Of a DNA stretch of 11,538 nucleotides, positions 5,356 through 11,538 are shown piece after piece. Both the position numbers and the translations under genes were made by a program. Each line of letters opens with the position of its first letter. The first letter of the stretch is position 1. This DNA is from CAYMOV01 sp964392085. GTDB taxonomy: Bacteria; Oederibacteriota; Muellerivitia; Muellerivitales; Muellerivitaceae. The stretch covers positions 1 to 11,538 of the forward strand of contig CAYMOV010000083.1 of the NCBI GenBank assembly GCA_964392085.1, in the 5' to 3' direction. The notes below the pieces were generated by a model, which was not told the DNA's origin, searched no databases, and worked only from the letters and a program-made list of their open reading frames with translations.

Positions 5356-6634
5356 GTTTTTCAGTATTGAGACGCACTCGGTATTCACCCAACAAGTAAA
5401 GGGAACCCGTGGCGAGGATGCCGACTTGGGGTCCCGCCCAGCTTTTCGCCAAGCGTACCGCGTGGTCCGGGCGCCGGACCCAGAATGCCCTGACCCCGGC
5501 CTTTTCCCATGCATTCACGACCCGCGCCGGATCCTCGGCCCTTTCGCTTGAAGGAGCCGCTACCAAGGCGATCTTCGTGTGGGGGGCCAGGAGGCGGATA
5601 AATTCCCCGTGGTTCTTGCCCTTCAGGAATCCGCCCATTACGATCCACTTCTTACCAGGATAAACTTTAAGGAGCCCTTCGACCAATCGCCGGGCACCCG
5701 CTGGGTTGTGGGCACCATCCAACAGCGCCAAAGGCTTGCGGCTAACGGTCTCAAACCGACCGGGCCAACGGGTTGCGGCAAGGGCTTTCGCGGATGGCGG
5801 AGTGGGCACGATCCCCTGGAGCCGGAGCAGGTGGTACCCCATGAGGGCGAGGGAGGCGTTGGCGAGATCGTAGGGGGGGCGGTTTCGGAGGATGAAGTCC
5901 CCCGCGAAGCCCGGGCAGGACCAACGGAAACCCTTTGGAGTGGCCCGGGCCTTGAATTGCTTCCCGGCCTCCCAGAGGTCGCAACCCACCCGGTCGCTCT
6001 GAGCGCGGATAGCGGCGGAAGCCTCAGGGTGGTCCTGCCAAACGGCGGCGCGTCCCCCCGGCTTGAGGATCCCCGCCTTTTCCTCCGCGATCCTGGCGAT
6101 CGTCTTTCCCAGCCATTCCTGGTGTTCCAGGTCCACGGAACTGATGAGGGCCACGACGGGTGTCGGGATGGCGTTGGTGGCGTCCAGTCGCCCCCCCAAC
6201 CCCGTTTCCCAGACCACCAAGTCCGCTTTTTGCTGTTGGAACCAGAGGGCGGCGAGGCCGGTGAGGGCCTCGAAGGTCGTGGGAGCATGGCCGAGGCGGC
6301 GCTTTACCTTTTGTCCGGCGGCCAGGACTTTCTTCGTCAAGTGGGTGAAATCGCGCTCGGGGATCAGCTGTCCGTTGATTTGGAAGCGTTCCCGGATGTC
6401 GCTGAGGTGGGGCGAGGTATAGAGGCCGGTCTTGAGGCCCGCGCCTTGGATAAGGCTGGCGAGGTACGCGCAGGTGGAACCCTTGCCGTTGGAACCAGCC
6501 ACGTGGGCGAACCGGAGCGAAAGCTGGGGATCGCCCAGTTCATGGAACAAGGCCAAGGTGACGTCGAGGCCGAACCGCCATCCCTGCCTGTCAAGCGCCT
6601 CCAGCTTCTTGACCATGTCTTTCATGCTTGCCAC
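5318..6634 (-). CDS. folC: FolC, dihydrofolate synthase / folylpolyglutamate synthase
   Basis: This ATP-dependent cytoplasmic ligase of the Mur-ligase fold adds glutamate to dihydropteroate and/or folates. At 438 aa it has the usual length. Visible motifs are the P-loop HVAGSNGKGST (44-54; Ser replaces the common Thr), TSPHL (73-77), ETGLGGRLDATN (143-154), SSVDLEHQEWLG (165-176; EHQEWLG where DHTxWLG is common), EEKAGILKPG (184-193, with the Lys that is carbamylated in relatives), LDGAHNPAG (305-313) and the closing GSLYLLGE. The frame starts at GTG 6634, but an ATG three codons in (6625) is equally plausible, since neither has a strong ribosome binding site. The last eleven or so codons and the TAA come from the inverted repeat at 5253-5355, so the C-terminal HFEPRGRWETRS is unlikely to be ancestral. 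It follows accD after 138 nt, as in the common trpBA-accD-folC order. Confidence 0.96.
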   Translation of the reverse strand: MASMKDMVKKLEALDRQGWRFGLDVTLALFHELGDPQLSLRFAHVAGSNGKGSTCAYLASLIQGAGLKTGLYTSPHLSDIRERFQINGQLIPERDFTHLTKKVLAAGQKVKRRLGHAPTTFEALTGLAALWFQQQKADLVVWETGLGGRLDATNAIPTPVVALISSVDLEHQEWLGKTIARIAEEKAGILKPGGRAAVWQDHPEASAAIRAQSDRVGCDLWEAGKQFKARATPKGFRWSCPGFAGDFILRNRPPYDLANASLALMGYHLLRLQGIVPTPPSAKALAATRWPGRFETVSRKPLALLDGAHNPAGARRLVEGLLKVYPGKKWIVMGGFLKGKNHGEFIRLLAPHTKIALVAAPSSERAEDPARVVNAWEKAGVRAFWVRRPDHAVRLAKSWAGPQVGILATGSLYLLGEYRVRLNTEKHFEPRGRWETRS

Positions 6635-6772
6635 GATCCGGGATCAAAAAAGAATTCCGTGTCCCCGCCCCGTCCTTTTCCCATGATATGGAAGCGGGGC
6701 GATCCCGCGTTCATTGTTGTTTGATTTGGGCGCGGGATGTGGTCCCTGTCCTAAAAATTCGGATTAGGGTCT
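6635..6772 (-). other. accD-folC spacer with two adjacent inverted repeats
   Basis: This 138-nt gap contains two side-by-side inverted repeats: 6702-6709 with 6731-6738 (ATCCCGCG/CGCGGGAT, 21-nt loop), and 6666-6672 with 6695-6701 (7 bp, 22-nt loop). On the minus strand the second is followed, 13 nt later, by a T-run just before folC, too distant for a standard terminator. They could be mRNA stem-loops between accD and folC, or operator halves about 29 bp apart. No gene is seen here. Confidence 0.4.
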
Positions 6773-7627
6773 TCAATTCCAGAAATACTTCAGGAACTTC
6801 CCGAGCTGGTCCCGGAGCTCGTGGCGAGGCACCAGGACGTCCACGAAGCCGTGGCTGAGGAGGAATTCGGACCGTTGGAAGCCCTTGGGGAGCTTCTGGC
6901 GGATGGTTTGCTCGATGACCCGGGGGCCCGCGAATCCGATCATGGCGCCGGGTTCGGCGATATTCACGTCGCCCAACATGCCGAAGGAGGCCGCCACGCC
7001 GCCCGCGGTGGGATCCGTCAGGACCGACAGGTAAGGCAACCCGGCCTCATGGAGCCTGGACAGGGCCGCCGAGATCTTGGCCATCTGCATCAGGGACAGG
7101 ATGCCTTCCTGCATCCTGGCGCCGCCGCCCGAGGCCGACACGATGATCATGCCGCATTTTTTCTGCATCGCCCGTTCGACCGCCCGGGTGATCCGCTCAC
7201 CCACCACGCTGCCCATGCTCCCGCCCATGAACTGGAAGTCCGTGATGGCGATGGAAACCGGCATGCCGTGGATCTTGGCGGTGCCAGTGATGACCGCGTC
7301 GGTCAGGCGGGTCCGCTCCTGGCTTTTGCGGAGCTTCTTGGGGTATTCGGGGAATTCCAGGGGGTTGTCCGAATGGAGGTTTTCATCCTCCTCTTTGAAA
7401 GAACCCGAGTCCACCGTGAGGTAGAGCCGCTCGGTGGCCGAGAGCTGGTAATGGAACCCACATTTGGGGCAGACCCGGAGGTTCTTGTCCAATTCCTGGT
7501 TGAAGAGGATGGTGGCGCAACCCTTGCACTTGGTGTAGAGCCCCTCGGGCACCTGGACGGATTTGCCCTCAGCCTGGGGCTTGAAGGCCCGCTGGATGCC
7601 CTTCTTGTCCTGCTTGTTCCAGATCAT
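6773..7627 (-). CDS. accD: AccD, acetyl-CoA carboxylase carboxyltransferase subunit beta
   Basis: This is the beta half of the carboxyltransferase that, with AccA, moves CO2 from biotin-BCCP to acetyl-CoA to give malonyl-CoA, the first committed step of fatty-acid synthesis, in the cytoplasm. The 284-aa length is typical. The four-Cys zinc ribbon is intact (C34xxC37 and C53xxC56). The crotonase-fold core shows FQFMGGSMGSVVGERI, SGGGARMQEGILSLMQMAK, DPTAGGVAASFGMLGD and GFAGPRVIEQTI, followed by KLPKGFQRSEFLLSHGFVD. accA is not in the window. A sigma70-like promoter lies about 50-75 nt upstream, giving accD its own transcription start, which fits its separation from trpA by the opposing acyltransferase gene. 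folC follows after 138 nt and is probably co-transcribed. Confidence 0.97.
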   Translation of the reverse strand: MIWNKQDKKGIQRAFKPQAEGKSVQVPEGLYTKCKGCATILFNQELDKNLRVCPKCGFHYQLSATERLYLTVDSGSFKEEDENLHSDNPLEFPEYPKKLRKSQERTRLTDAVITGTAKIHGMPVSIAITDFQFMGGSMGSVVGERITRAVERAMQKKCGMIIVSASGGGARMQEGILSLMQMAKISAALSRLHEAGLPYLSVLTDPTAGGVAASFGMLGDVNIAEPGAMIGFAGPRVIEQTIRQKLPKGFQRSEFLLSHGFVDVLVPRHELRDQLGKFLKYFWN

Positions 7628-7675
7628 GAAACGGACGCCTTTCGGTAACCCTTAATTTCTCCCGAGTGGTGGGGC

Positions 7676-7704
7676 ATTATAAGGAATTGGTCGAATCCTG
7701 TTGA
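7676..7704 (-). promoter_or_regulatory. Sigma70-type promoter for accD
   Basis: On the minus strand TCAACA (7704-7699, 4 of 6 to TTGACA) is separated by 17 nt from a perfect TATAAT (7681-7676). The predicted transcription start, about 7669, gives a leader of about 42 nt before the accD ATG. It sits in the 104-nt gap shared with the divergent acyltransferase gene, whose own promoter (perhaps GATAAT at 7706-7711 on the plus strand, with no good -35) would overlap it. Confidence 0.6.
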
Positions 7705-7731
7705 CGATAATTTTGACCCGCCCGAGGAATT

Positions 7732-8871
7732 ATGGCGGAAAATCAACGCATGAGATCGGATTCGCGCATCGTTCCCGTCGATTTGGTCCGCTTCGCCAGC
7801 ATTCTCCTGGTGGCAGGGCTCCATTTCACCGGGTCTTGGACCGGTGCCCTGAGTGCCTCCTCCCAAATCCTCCAGCGTCTATTCAGCAATGGGGCTTACG
7901 GCGTCAGTTGTTTTTTTGTCGTTTCGGGTTTCCTGATCACCAAGATGCTGGTGGAGCAAAACCCGGACTTGTCCCGCCTCAACCTGAGGAAGTTTTATAT
8001 CCAACGGATCGGCAGGTTGTGGCCGCTCCTCGCCCTTCACCTCCTGTTGGGATATTACTTGTCGGCCACCGCCCCCCCGGGGGGATTCACGAACCATTAT
8101 TTCCAGAGGACCAACACGTTTCCCGACCTGTGGTTTTGGGGCTCCATCGTGACCTTTACCTTCAATTGGTTTTGGATTGAGAGTAGCCGTCCCGCGTTTT
8201 ACGGGATTTATTGGACGATCCTCTGGTCCCTCGCCGTCGAGGAACAGTTTTACTTGTTTTACCCAATGACCCTGCGGCTCCTCGGGAAACGGCGATGGGT
8301 CCTGGCCGCGTTGGGGGCTGTGGCTTGTTTAGGCCCCTTTTTTCGGCTTTGGACCTATCTCCGGGATCCCGATCGGATTTATCCATGCCACGTCTCCACC
8401 CCCTGTTCCATCGATCAGATCGCCTGGGGCGCGTTGGCGTTTTTCGCTTGGGAATATAGGGGACGACTCCCGAATTGGACGGCCCTCAGCTCTTGGTTCA
8501 TCTGCGCGTGCGGGGGGATCATGATGGGGATCGTTTACTTCAAGACCGACTACAACAACCCCTTTGAATGGGCTTTCTCCGCCACAGTCTTGTCCCTGGG
8601 GACGTCGACCTTCCTGTTAGGGGCCATGTCCCTACCGGCATTTCAAAAGGATTGGGTCCGGGGCCTTTCGCGGCCCGGGACCTTCAGCTATGGCTGTTAC
8701 CTGCTCCATCCCCTGGTTCTGTTCTTGGGTTGGGGTTTGTTCAACCGGTTTAACCCATGGATGGCGTTGACGCTGTTTTTCTTGGCCCTGGTGGGGTTGG
8801 GCGCGGTCTCATACCGGCTATTCGAAAGGCCCCTCAATCAAGCCATCCGCGAAAAATTCATTCCCAAATAA
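7732..8871 (+). CDS. Acyltransferase 3 family membrane protein (OafA-like)
   Basis: This is a 379-aa integral inner-membrane acyltransferase of the acyltransferase-3 family, which O-acylates sugars of LPS, exopolysaccharide or other envelope glycans; the substrate is not predictable. Family marks are PVDLVRFASILLVAGLHF near the N-terminus (Arg20 and His31 of the R-x10-H motif), YGVSCFFVVSGFLITKML, FYIQRIGRLWPL, WSLAVEEQFYLFYP and the late SYGCYLLHPLVLF. I count about ten or eleven hydrophobic helices. There is no C-terminal SGNH domain, so it is the short, stand-alone type. GAGGA 4 nt before the ATG at 7732 supports this start; Met7 is an alternative. It is the only plus-strand gene, lying convergent to trpA (5 nt apart) and divergent from accD, and many Phe/Trp codons make it look somewhat less GC-rich. 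It was probably inserted into a trpBA-accD-folC order. Confidence 0.94.
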   Translation: MAENQRMRSDSRIVPVDLVRFASILLVAGLHFTGSWTGALSASSQILQRLFSNGAYGVSCFFVVSGFLITKMLVEQNPDLSRLNLRKFYIQRIGRLWPLLALHLLLGYYLSATAPPGGFTNHYFQRTNTFPDLWFWGSIVTFTFNWFWIESSRPAFYGIYWTILWSLAVEEQFYLFYPMTLRLLGKRRWVLAALGAVACLGPFFRLWTYLRDPDRIYPCHVSTPCSIDQIAWGALAFFAWEYRGRLPNWTALSSWFICACGGIMMGIVYFKTDYNNPFEWAFSATVLSLGTSTFLLGAMSLPAFQKDWVRGLSRPGTFSYGCYLLHPLVLFLGWGLFNRFNPWMALTLFFLALVGLGAVSYRLFERPLNQAIREKFIPK

Positions 8872-8876
8872 CGGAT

Positions 8877-9674
8877 CTACGTTTTCCCAAGCCTCTTCAC
8901 GACCGATTGACAAAACCGTCCGATCACGACGGGCCTTCGCGACGGAGCCGTCCGGTCGATCAGCTTGAGGAAGGCGCTTCCGATGATGACGCCCTCAGCG
9001 TCCCGCCCGACCTGCGCGGCCTGGTCCGGGGTGGAGATCCCGAATCCCACGGTCACAGGCGTCCGCATTGTCCGACGGAGGTCCCGAAGCGCCGGACCCA
9101 ACCGGTTCGAAAGTTTCCTCCGGGCTCCCGTCACACCCGTCAGGGACACGTAATAGAGGAATGGCGCGCCCAGCGCGTCGATCTTTTTCCTACGGTGCCG
9201 GCTGGAAGTCGGCGCGAGGAACGGGATCAATGAAAGGCCCCTGGATCTCATGAGGCGGTTCGCCCCGGCGCTTTCCTCAAGCGGCAGGTCCGGAACGAGG
9301 ACGCCTTGGGCGCCCGAGGCGGCCACCTCGCCCGTGAAGGCTTCCCAGCCCATCTGCTCGATGGGGTTCAGGTAGGTCATGACCAACAGGGGCTGGCGAT
9401 GGCCCTTGGCCCTCAGCGCCCGGATGACCTTGAAGACATCCGTGAACTTCGTGCCGTGGTCCAACGCGAATTGGGTGGCCTTTTGGAGGGTCGGGCCGTC
9501 GGCGATGGGGTCCGAGAAGGGCACCCCCAACTCCAAGCCGGCGGCGCCGGCATTTAAGGCCGCGTCGGCGAAGGCGATGGACGAGGCCAGGTTCGGGTAG
9601 CCCACGCAGAAGTAAGGGAGGAACAAGGCCCGGTGGTCCCGCCGAGCGGCTTGGAAGATGGCGTGGAGGCCCAT
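8877..9674 (-). CDS. trpA: TrpA, tryptophan synthase alpha subunit
   Basis: The alpha subunit cleaves indole-3-glycerol phosphate to indole and glyceraldehyde-3-phosphate and passes indole through a tunnel to TrpB, in the cytoplasm. At 265 aa it is full length with the TIM-barrel motifs: LELGVPFSDPIADGPTLQ (acid-base residues Glu48 and Asp59, matching Glu49 and Asp60 of the enteric enzyme), MTYLNPIEQMG, GVLVPDLPLEE, LAPTSS, YYVSLTGVTGAR and the phosphate-binding VGFGIS and IGSAF. The ATG overlaps the trpB stop by one base (TAATG), which fits translational coupling of two subunits made in equal amounts. The C-terminal tail is Arg/Lys-rich. It ends 5 nt from the stop of the convergent acyltransferase gene with no visible terminator between. 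Confidence 0.98.
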   Translation of the reverse strand: MGLHAIFQAARRDHRALFLPYFCVGYPNLASSIAFADAALNAGAAGLELGVPFSDPIADGPTLQKATQFALDHGTKFTDVFKVIRALRAKGHRQPLLVMTYLNPIEQMGWEAFTGEVAASGAQGVLVPDLPLEESAGANRLMRSRGLSLIPFLAPTSSRHRRKKIDALGAPFLYYVSLTGVTGARRKLSNRLGPALRDLRRTMRTPVTVGFGISTPDQAAQVGRDAEGVIIGSAFLKLIDRTAPSRRPVVIGRFCQSVVKRLGKT

Positions 9675-10885
9675 TACTTTTTCCGCTTCCCCGATAGGTC
9701 GCCAAGACGGTCCAAAACCTGGTTGACGTCCTTGTCACCACGGCCCGAGACGTTCACCACCAACAGGGACTTCTTGGACATCTTGGGAGCGCGTTTCATG
9801 GCCGCGTAGACGGCATGGCAGCTTTCCAGCGCCCCGAGGATACCCTCGGTCTTGGCCAGGAATTGGAAGGCTTCCAGGGCCTGGGTATCGGTCACGGCGG
9901 TGTATTGGGCGCGGCCGGTGTCCTTCAGCCAGGCGTGCTCGGGCCCCACCCCGGGATAGTCCAACCCCGCGGAGATGGAGTGGGTCTCGGAGATCTGACC
10001 CTCAAGGGACTGCAGGACGTAGCTGCGGCTCCCGTGAAGGATGCCGGGCCGTCCCAGGGCCATGGTGGCGGCCGTCCGTTTCGTCTTGACGCCGTCTCCC
10101 GCGGCTTCGGCCCCCAATAGCTTGACCTTCTTGTCCTTGAGGAACGGATAGAAAATGCCCATGGCGTTGGAACCGCCGTTGACGCAGGCGATCACAAGGT
10201 TGGGCAATCTCCCCTCGGCCTTGAGGATCTGGCGGCGAGCCTCGTCTCCGATCACCCGTTGGAAATCCCGGACCAGGAGCGGGTAGGGGTGGGGGCCGGC
10301 CGTGGAACCGATGAGGTAGTACGTGGTGCGGACGTTGGTGACCCAGTCCCGAAGGGCCTCGCTCATGGCGTCCTTGAGGGTCCTGGTGCCGGACGTGACG
10401 GGATGGACTTGGGCCCCGAGCAGCCGCATCCGGAAGACGTTCAACGACTGGCGGCGGACGTCCTCCTCGCCCATGTATACCTCGCATGGGAGGCCGAAGA
10501 GGGCGCAGACCGTCGCGGTGGCCACCCCGTGCTGGCCGGCCCCGGTCTCGGCGATGATGCGCCTCTTGCCCATGCGTTTCGCCAGGAGGATCTGGCCCAG
10601 GCAATTGTTGAGCTTGTGGGAACCGGTGTGGTTGAGGTCCTCGCGCTTCAGGTAAACCCGCGCGCCCCGGAGGGCATCGGAGAAGCGGGCGGCCGGGGTC
10701 AGGGGCGTGGGGCGTCCCGCGTAATCGGTCAGGTATCGGTGGTATTCCCGTTGGAAAGCCTTGTCCCGGCGGGCTTTCACATAGGCCGCCTCAAGCTCCT
10801 CCAGGGCGGGCATCAAGGTTTCCGGGACGAACTTGCCGCCATAGGCCCCGAAATACCCTTGGGCGTCCGGGAGGGCGTGGCTCAT
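9674..10885 (-). CDS. trpB: TrpB, tryptophan synthase beta subunit
   Basis: This PLP enzyme joins indole and serine to give tryptophan and partners TrpA. The 403-aa sequence is of the standard TrpB1 type. It opens with GYFGAYGGKFVPETLMPALEEL; the PLP Lys is Lys91 in HTGSHKLNN (enteric Lys87), and the catalytic Glu is Glu113 in AETGAGQHGVATA. The phosphate-binding loop reads NGGSN (236-240), where GGGSN is the rule, so Asn replaces the first Gly. GLDYPGVGPEHA and the C-terminal NVSGRGDKD, with the Ser that contacts the PLP ring nitrogen, are intact. The start ATG overlaps the stop of the upstream TPR gene (ATGA), and the stop overlaps the trpA start. No trp leader or attenuator is seen in the window. 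Confidence 0.98.
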   Translation of the reverse strand: MSHALPDAQGYFGAYGGKFVPETLMPALEELEAAYVKARRDKAFQREYHRYLTDYAGRPTPLTPAARFSDALRGARVYLKREDLNHTGSHKLNNCLGQILLAKRMGKRRIIAETGAGQHGVATATVCALFGLPCEVYMGEEDVRRQSLNVFRMRLLGAQVHPVTSGTRTLKDAMSEALRDWVTNVRTTYYLIGSTAGPHPYPLLVRDFQRVIGDEARRQILKAEGRLPNLVIACVNGGSNAMGIFYPFLKDKKVKLLGAEAAGDGVKTKRTAATMALGRPGILHGSRSYVLQSLEGQISETHSISAGLDYPGVGPEHAWLKDTGRAQYTAVTDTQALEAFQFLAKTEGILGALESCHAVYAAMKRAPKMSKKSLLVVNVSGRGDKDVNQVLDRLGDLSGKRKK

Positions 10886-11463
10886 GGGGTTTCCCCCGGG
10901 GCGCCGTTCCCCAAGAGCTCGTTCTTGATCTTATCCAGCTTCTCCCGGGCCTCCGCGTTGGAGGGGTCGAGGTTGGAGGCCGTACGGTATTCCTTCTCGG
11001 CCTTGTCGATGTAATCGAGTTTGTTGAACATGTCCCCCAGCCAGAGGGTGCACTTCACGGCGTCGTCGGTCTGGTTGTGGCGGACGTAGAGGTCCCTCAG
11101 GTTCTGGAGGGCCTCGATACAGTCGGGCATTTTTTCGAGGATCGCCTTGTAGAGCCGCTCGGCTTTTTCCTGGTCCTGGGGCTCCATGTGTTTCTGGACG
11201 ATCCCCGCCATCTCCCGGAAGCAACCCGCCGCCTTTCGGGTGTTCTTCTCGCGCAGGAACCCCGCCACCGCCAGCTCATACTCGGCGTAGGCCTTCTCGA
11301 GTTGGCCGCGCTTGAGCTGGATCTCGGCCACCGTGGCCCTCACGTTGCTGTCCATGGGATCGAGAGCCAGGATCTTCTCGTACTCGATCAACGCCTTTTC
11401 CCAGCTTCCGGTCTGGTAGAAGATGTGGGCGAGCTTGACGAGCAGTGATTTTTGATCGGCCAT
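10882..11463 (-). CDS. TPR-repeat protein coupled to trpB
   Basis: This 193-aa protein has no signal peptide or membrane helix, so it is probably cytoplasmic. It is helical throughout with about four or five TPR units: KLAHIFYQTGSWEKALIEYEKILALDP (10-36), EIQLKRGQLEKAYAEYELAVA (47-67), a looser pair around 68-100, AERLYKAILEKMPDCIEALQNLRDLYV (about 102-128), and a last pair ending KAEKEYRTASNLDPSNAEAREKL. TPRs bind other proteins; no enzymatic motif is present. Its stop overlaps the trpB start by 4 nt (ATGA), so it is made with the tryptophan enzymes, though a direct role in the pathway is not shown. A scaffold role is speculation. This TPR set is not closely similar to the exported TPR modules at the left of the window. 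Confidence 0.9.
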   Translation of the reverse strand: MADQKSLLVKLAHIFYQTGSWEKALIEYEKILALDPMDSNVRATVAEIQLKRGQLEKAYAEYELAVAGFLREKNTRKAAGCFREMAGIVQKHMEPQDQEKAERLYKAILEKMPDCIEALQNLRDLYVRHNQTDDAVKCTLWLGDMFNKLDYIDKAEKEYRTASNLDPSNAEAREKLDKIKNELLGNGAPGETP

Positions 11464-11472
11464 GTTATGGGG

Positions 11473-11538
11473 TTATCCCTGAAGGAATGCGGCTTTGGCC
11501 CGATGGACGAAGAGGGAGATCAACCGCCGGTCCTTGAT
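11473..11538 (-). CDS. C-terminal fragment of an upstream gene (5' end beyond window)
   Basis: One frame entering from the right edge gives 21 residues (IKDRRLISLFVHRAKAAFLQG) and a TAA 9 nt before the TPR gene. The sequence looks like a basic amphipathic helix. A second frame is also open in this short stretch, so the call is tentative. The identity cannot be determined; if real, it is the upstream member of the TPR-trpB-trpA operon. Confidence 0.4.
   Translation of the reverse strand: MKDRRLISLFVHRAKAAFLQG

Noticed and set aside
5318..6634. FolC substitutions (SNGKGS for TNGKGS; EHQEWLG for DHTxWLG)
   Set aside because: Both are conservative and the catalytic residues remain; not enough to claim altered activity.
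6639..6665. T-run on the minus strand before folC as an intrinsic terminator
   Set aside because: The nearest stem ends about 13 nt before the T-run, too far for a standard terminator, and folC starts directly after it.
5579..6724. 381-codon open frame on the plus strand
   Set aside because: It is fully antisense to folC, whose motifs are unmistakable; open antisense frames are common in GC-rich coding DNA and this one has no domain-like sequence.
6821..7648. 275-codon open frame on the plus strand
   Set aside because: Antisense to accD, His/Gly/Ala-rich in a way that mirrors AccD codons; no independent support.

Overview
The window is bacterial chromosome, GC-rich and densely packed, from a diderm (Gram-negative-type) bacterium. 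Evidence for an outer membrane is two lipoprotein signal peptides, a TPR protein with a predicted outer-membrane beta-barrel, and a secreted Cys-containing protein. Most genes have no detailed match I can name, and one intergenic stretch carries a CACG-type repeat of the sort I recall from uncultivated environmental lineages. I cannot name the phylum. All genes run on the minus strand except one acyltransferase, so the biological reading order is from the right edge to the left.

Right half (about 11538 to 5318): a biosynthetic block. A TPR protein gene overlaps trpB by 4 nt (ATGA), and trpB overlaps trpA by 1 nt (TAATG). Next comes a plus-strand acyltransferase-3 membrane protein, convergent with trpA (5 nt apart) and divergent from accD. 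Then come accD (acetyl-CoA carboxylase beta) and folC (folylpolyglutamate/dihydrofolate synthase). trpB-trpA-accD-folC is a gene order found in many bacteria; here the acyltransferase splits it and accD appears to have its own sigma70-type promoter. folC ends inside an imperfect inverted intergenic repeat that supplies its last codons and stop.

Left half (about 5238 to 1): an envelope and regulation block. A small three-helix membrane protein is followed by an ECF-type sigma factor (TTG start). That overlaps by 1 nt a single-pass membrane protein with a Pro/Thr-rich exported tail, in the position of an anti-sigma factor. After a 245-nt non-coding gap come four closely spaced exported proteins: a 184-aa lipoprotein, a TPR plus beta-barrel protein, a lipoprotein with a CC0125/CC1285-like domain plus TPR, and a secreted protein cut by the window edge. 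Two of these share a paralogous TPR module placed at opposite ends of the protein. A near-identical 13-nt element lies upstream of both the sigma gene and the exported-protein operon, with CG at the same downstream spacing. This suggests, without proving, that the sigma factor controls itself and the operon.

The best candidate for an undescribed system is this sigma/anti-sigma/envelope cluster (about 1 to 4820). I saw no tRNA, rRNA, CRISPR array, transposase or convincing intrinsic terminator.
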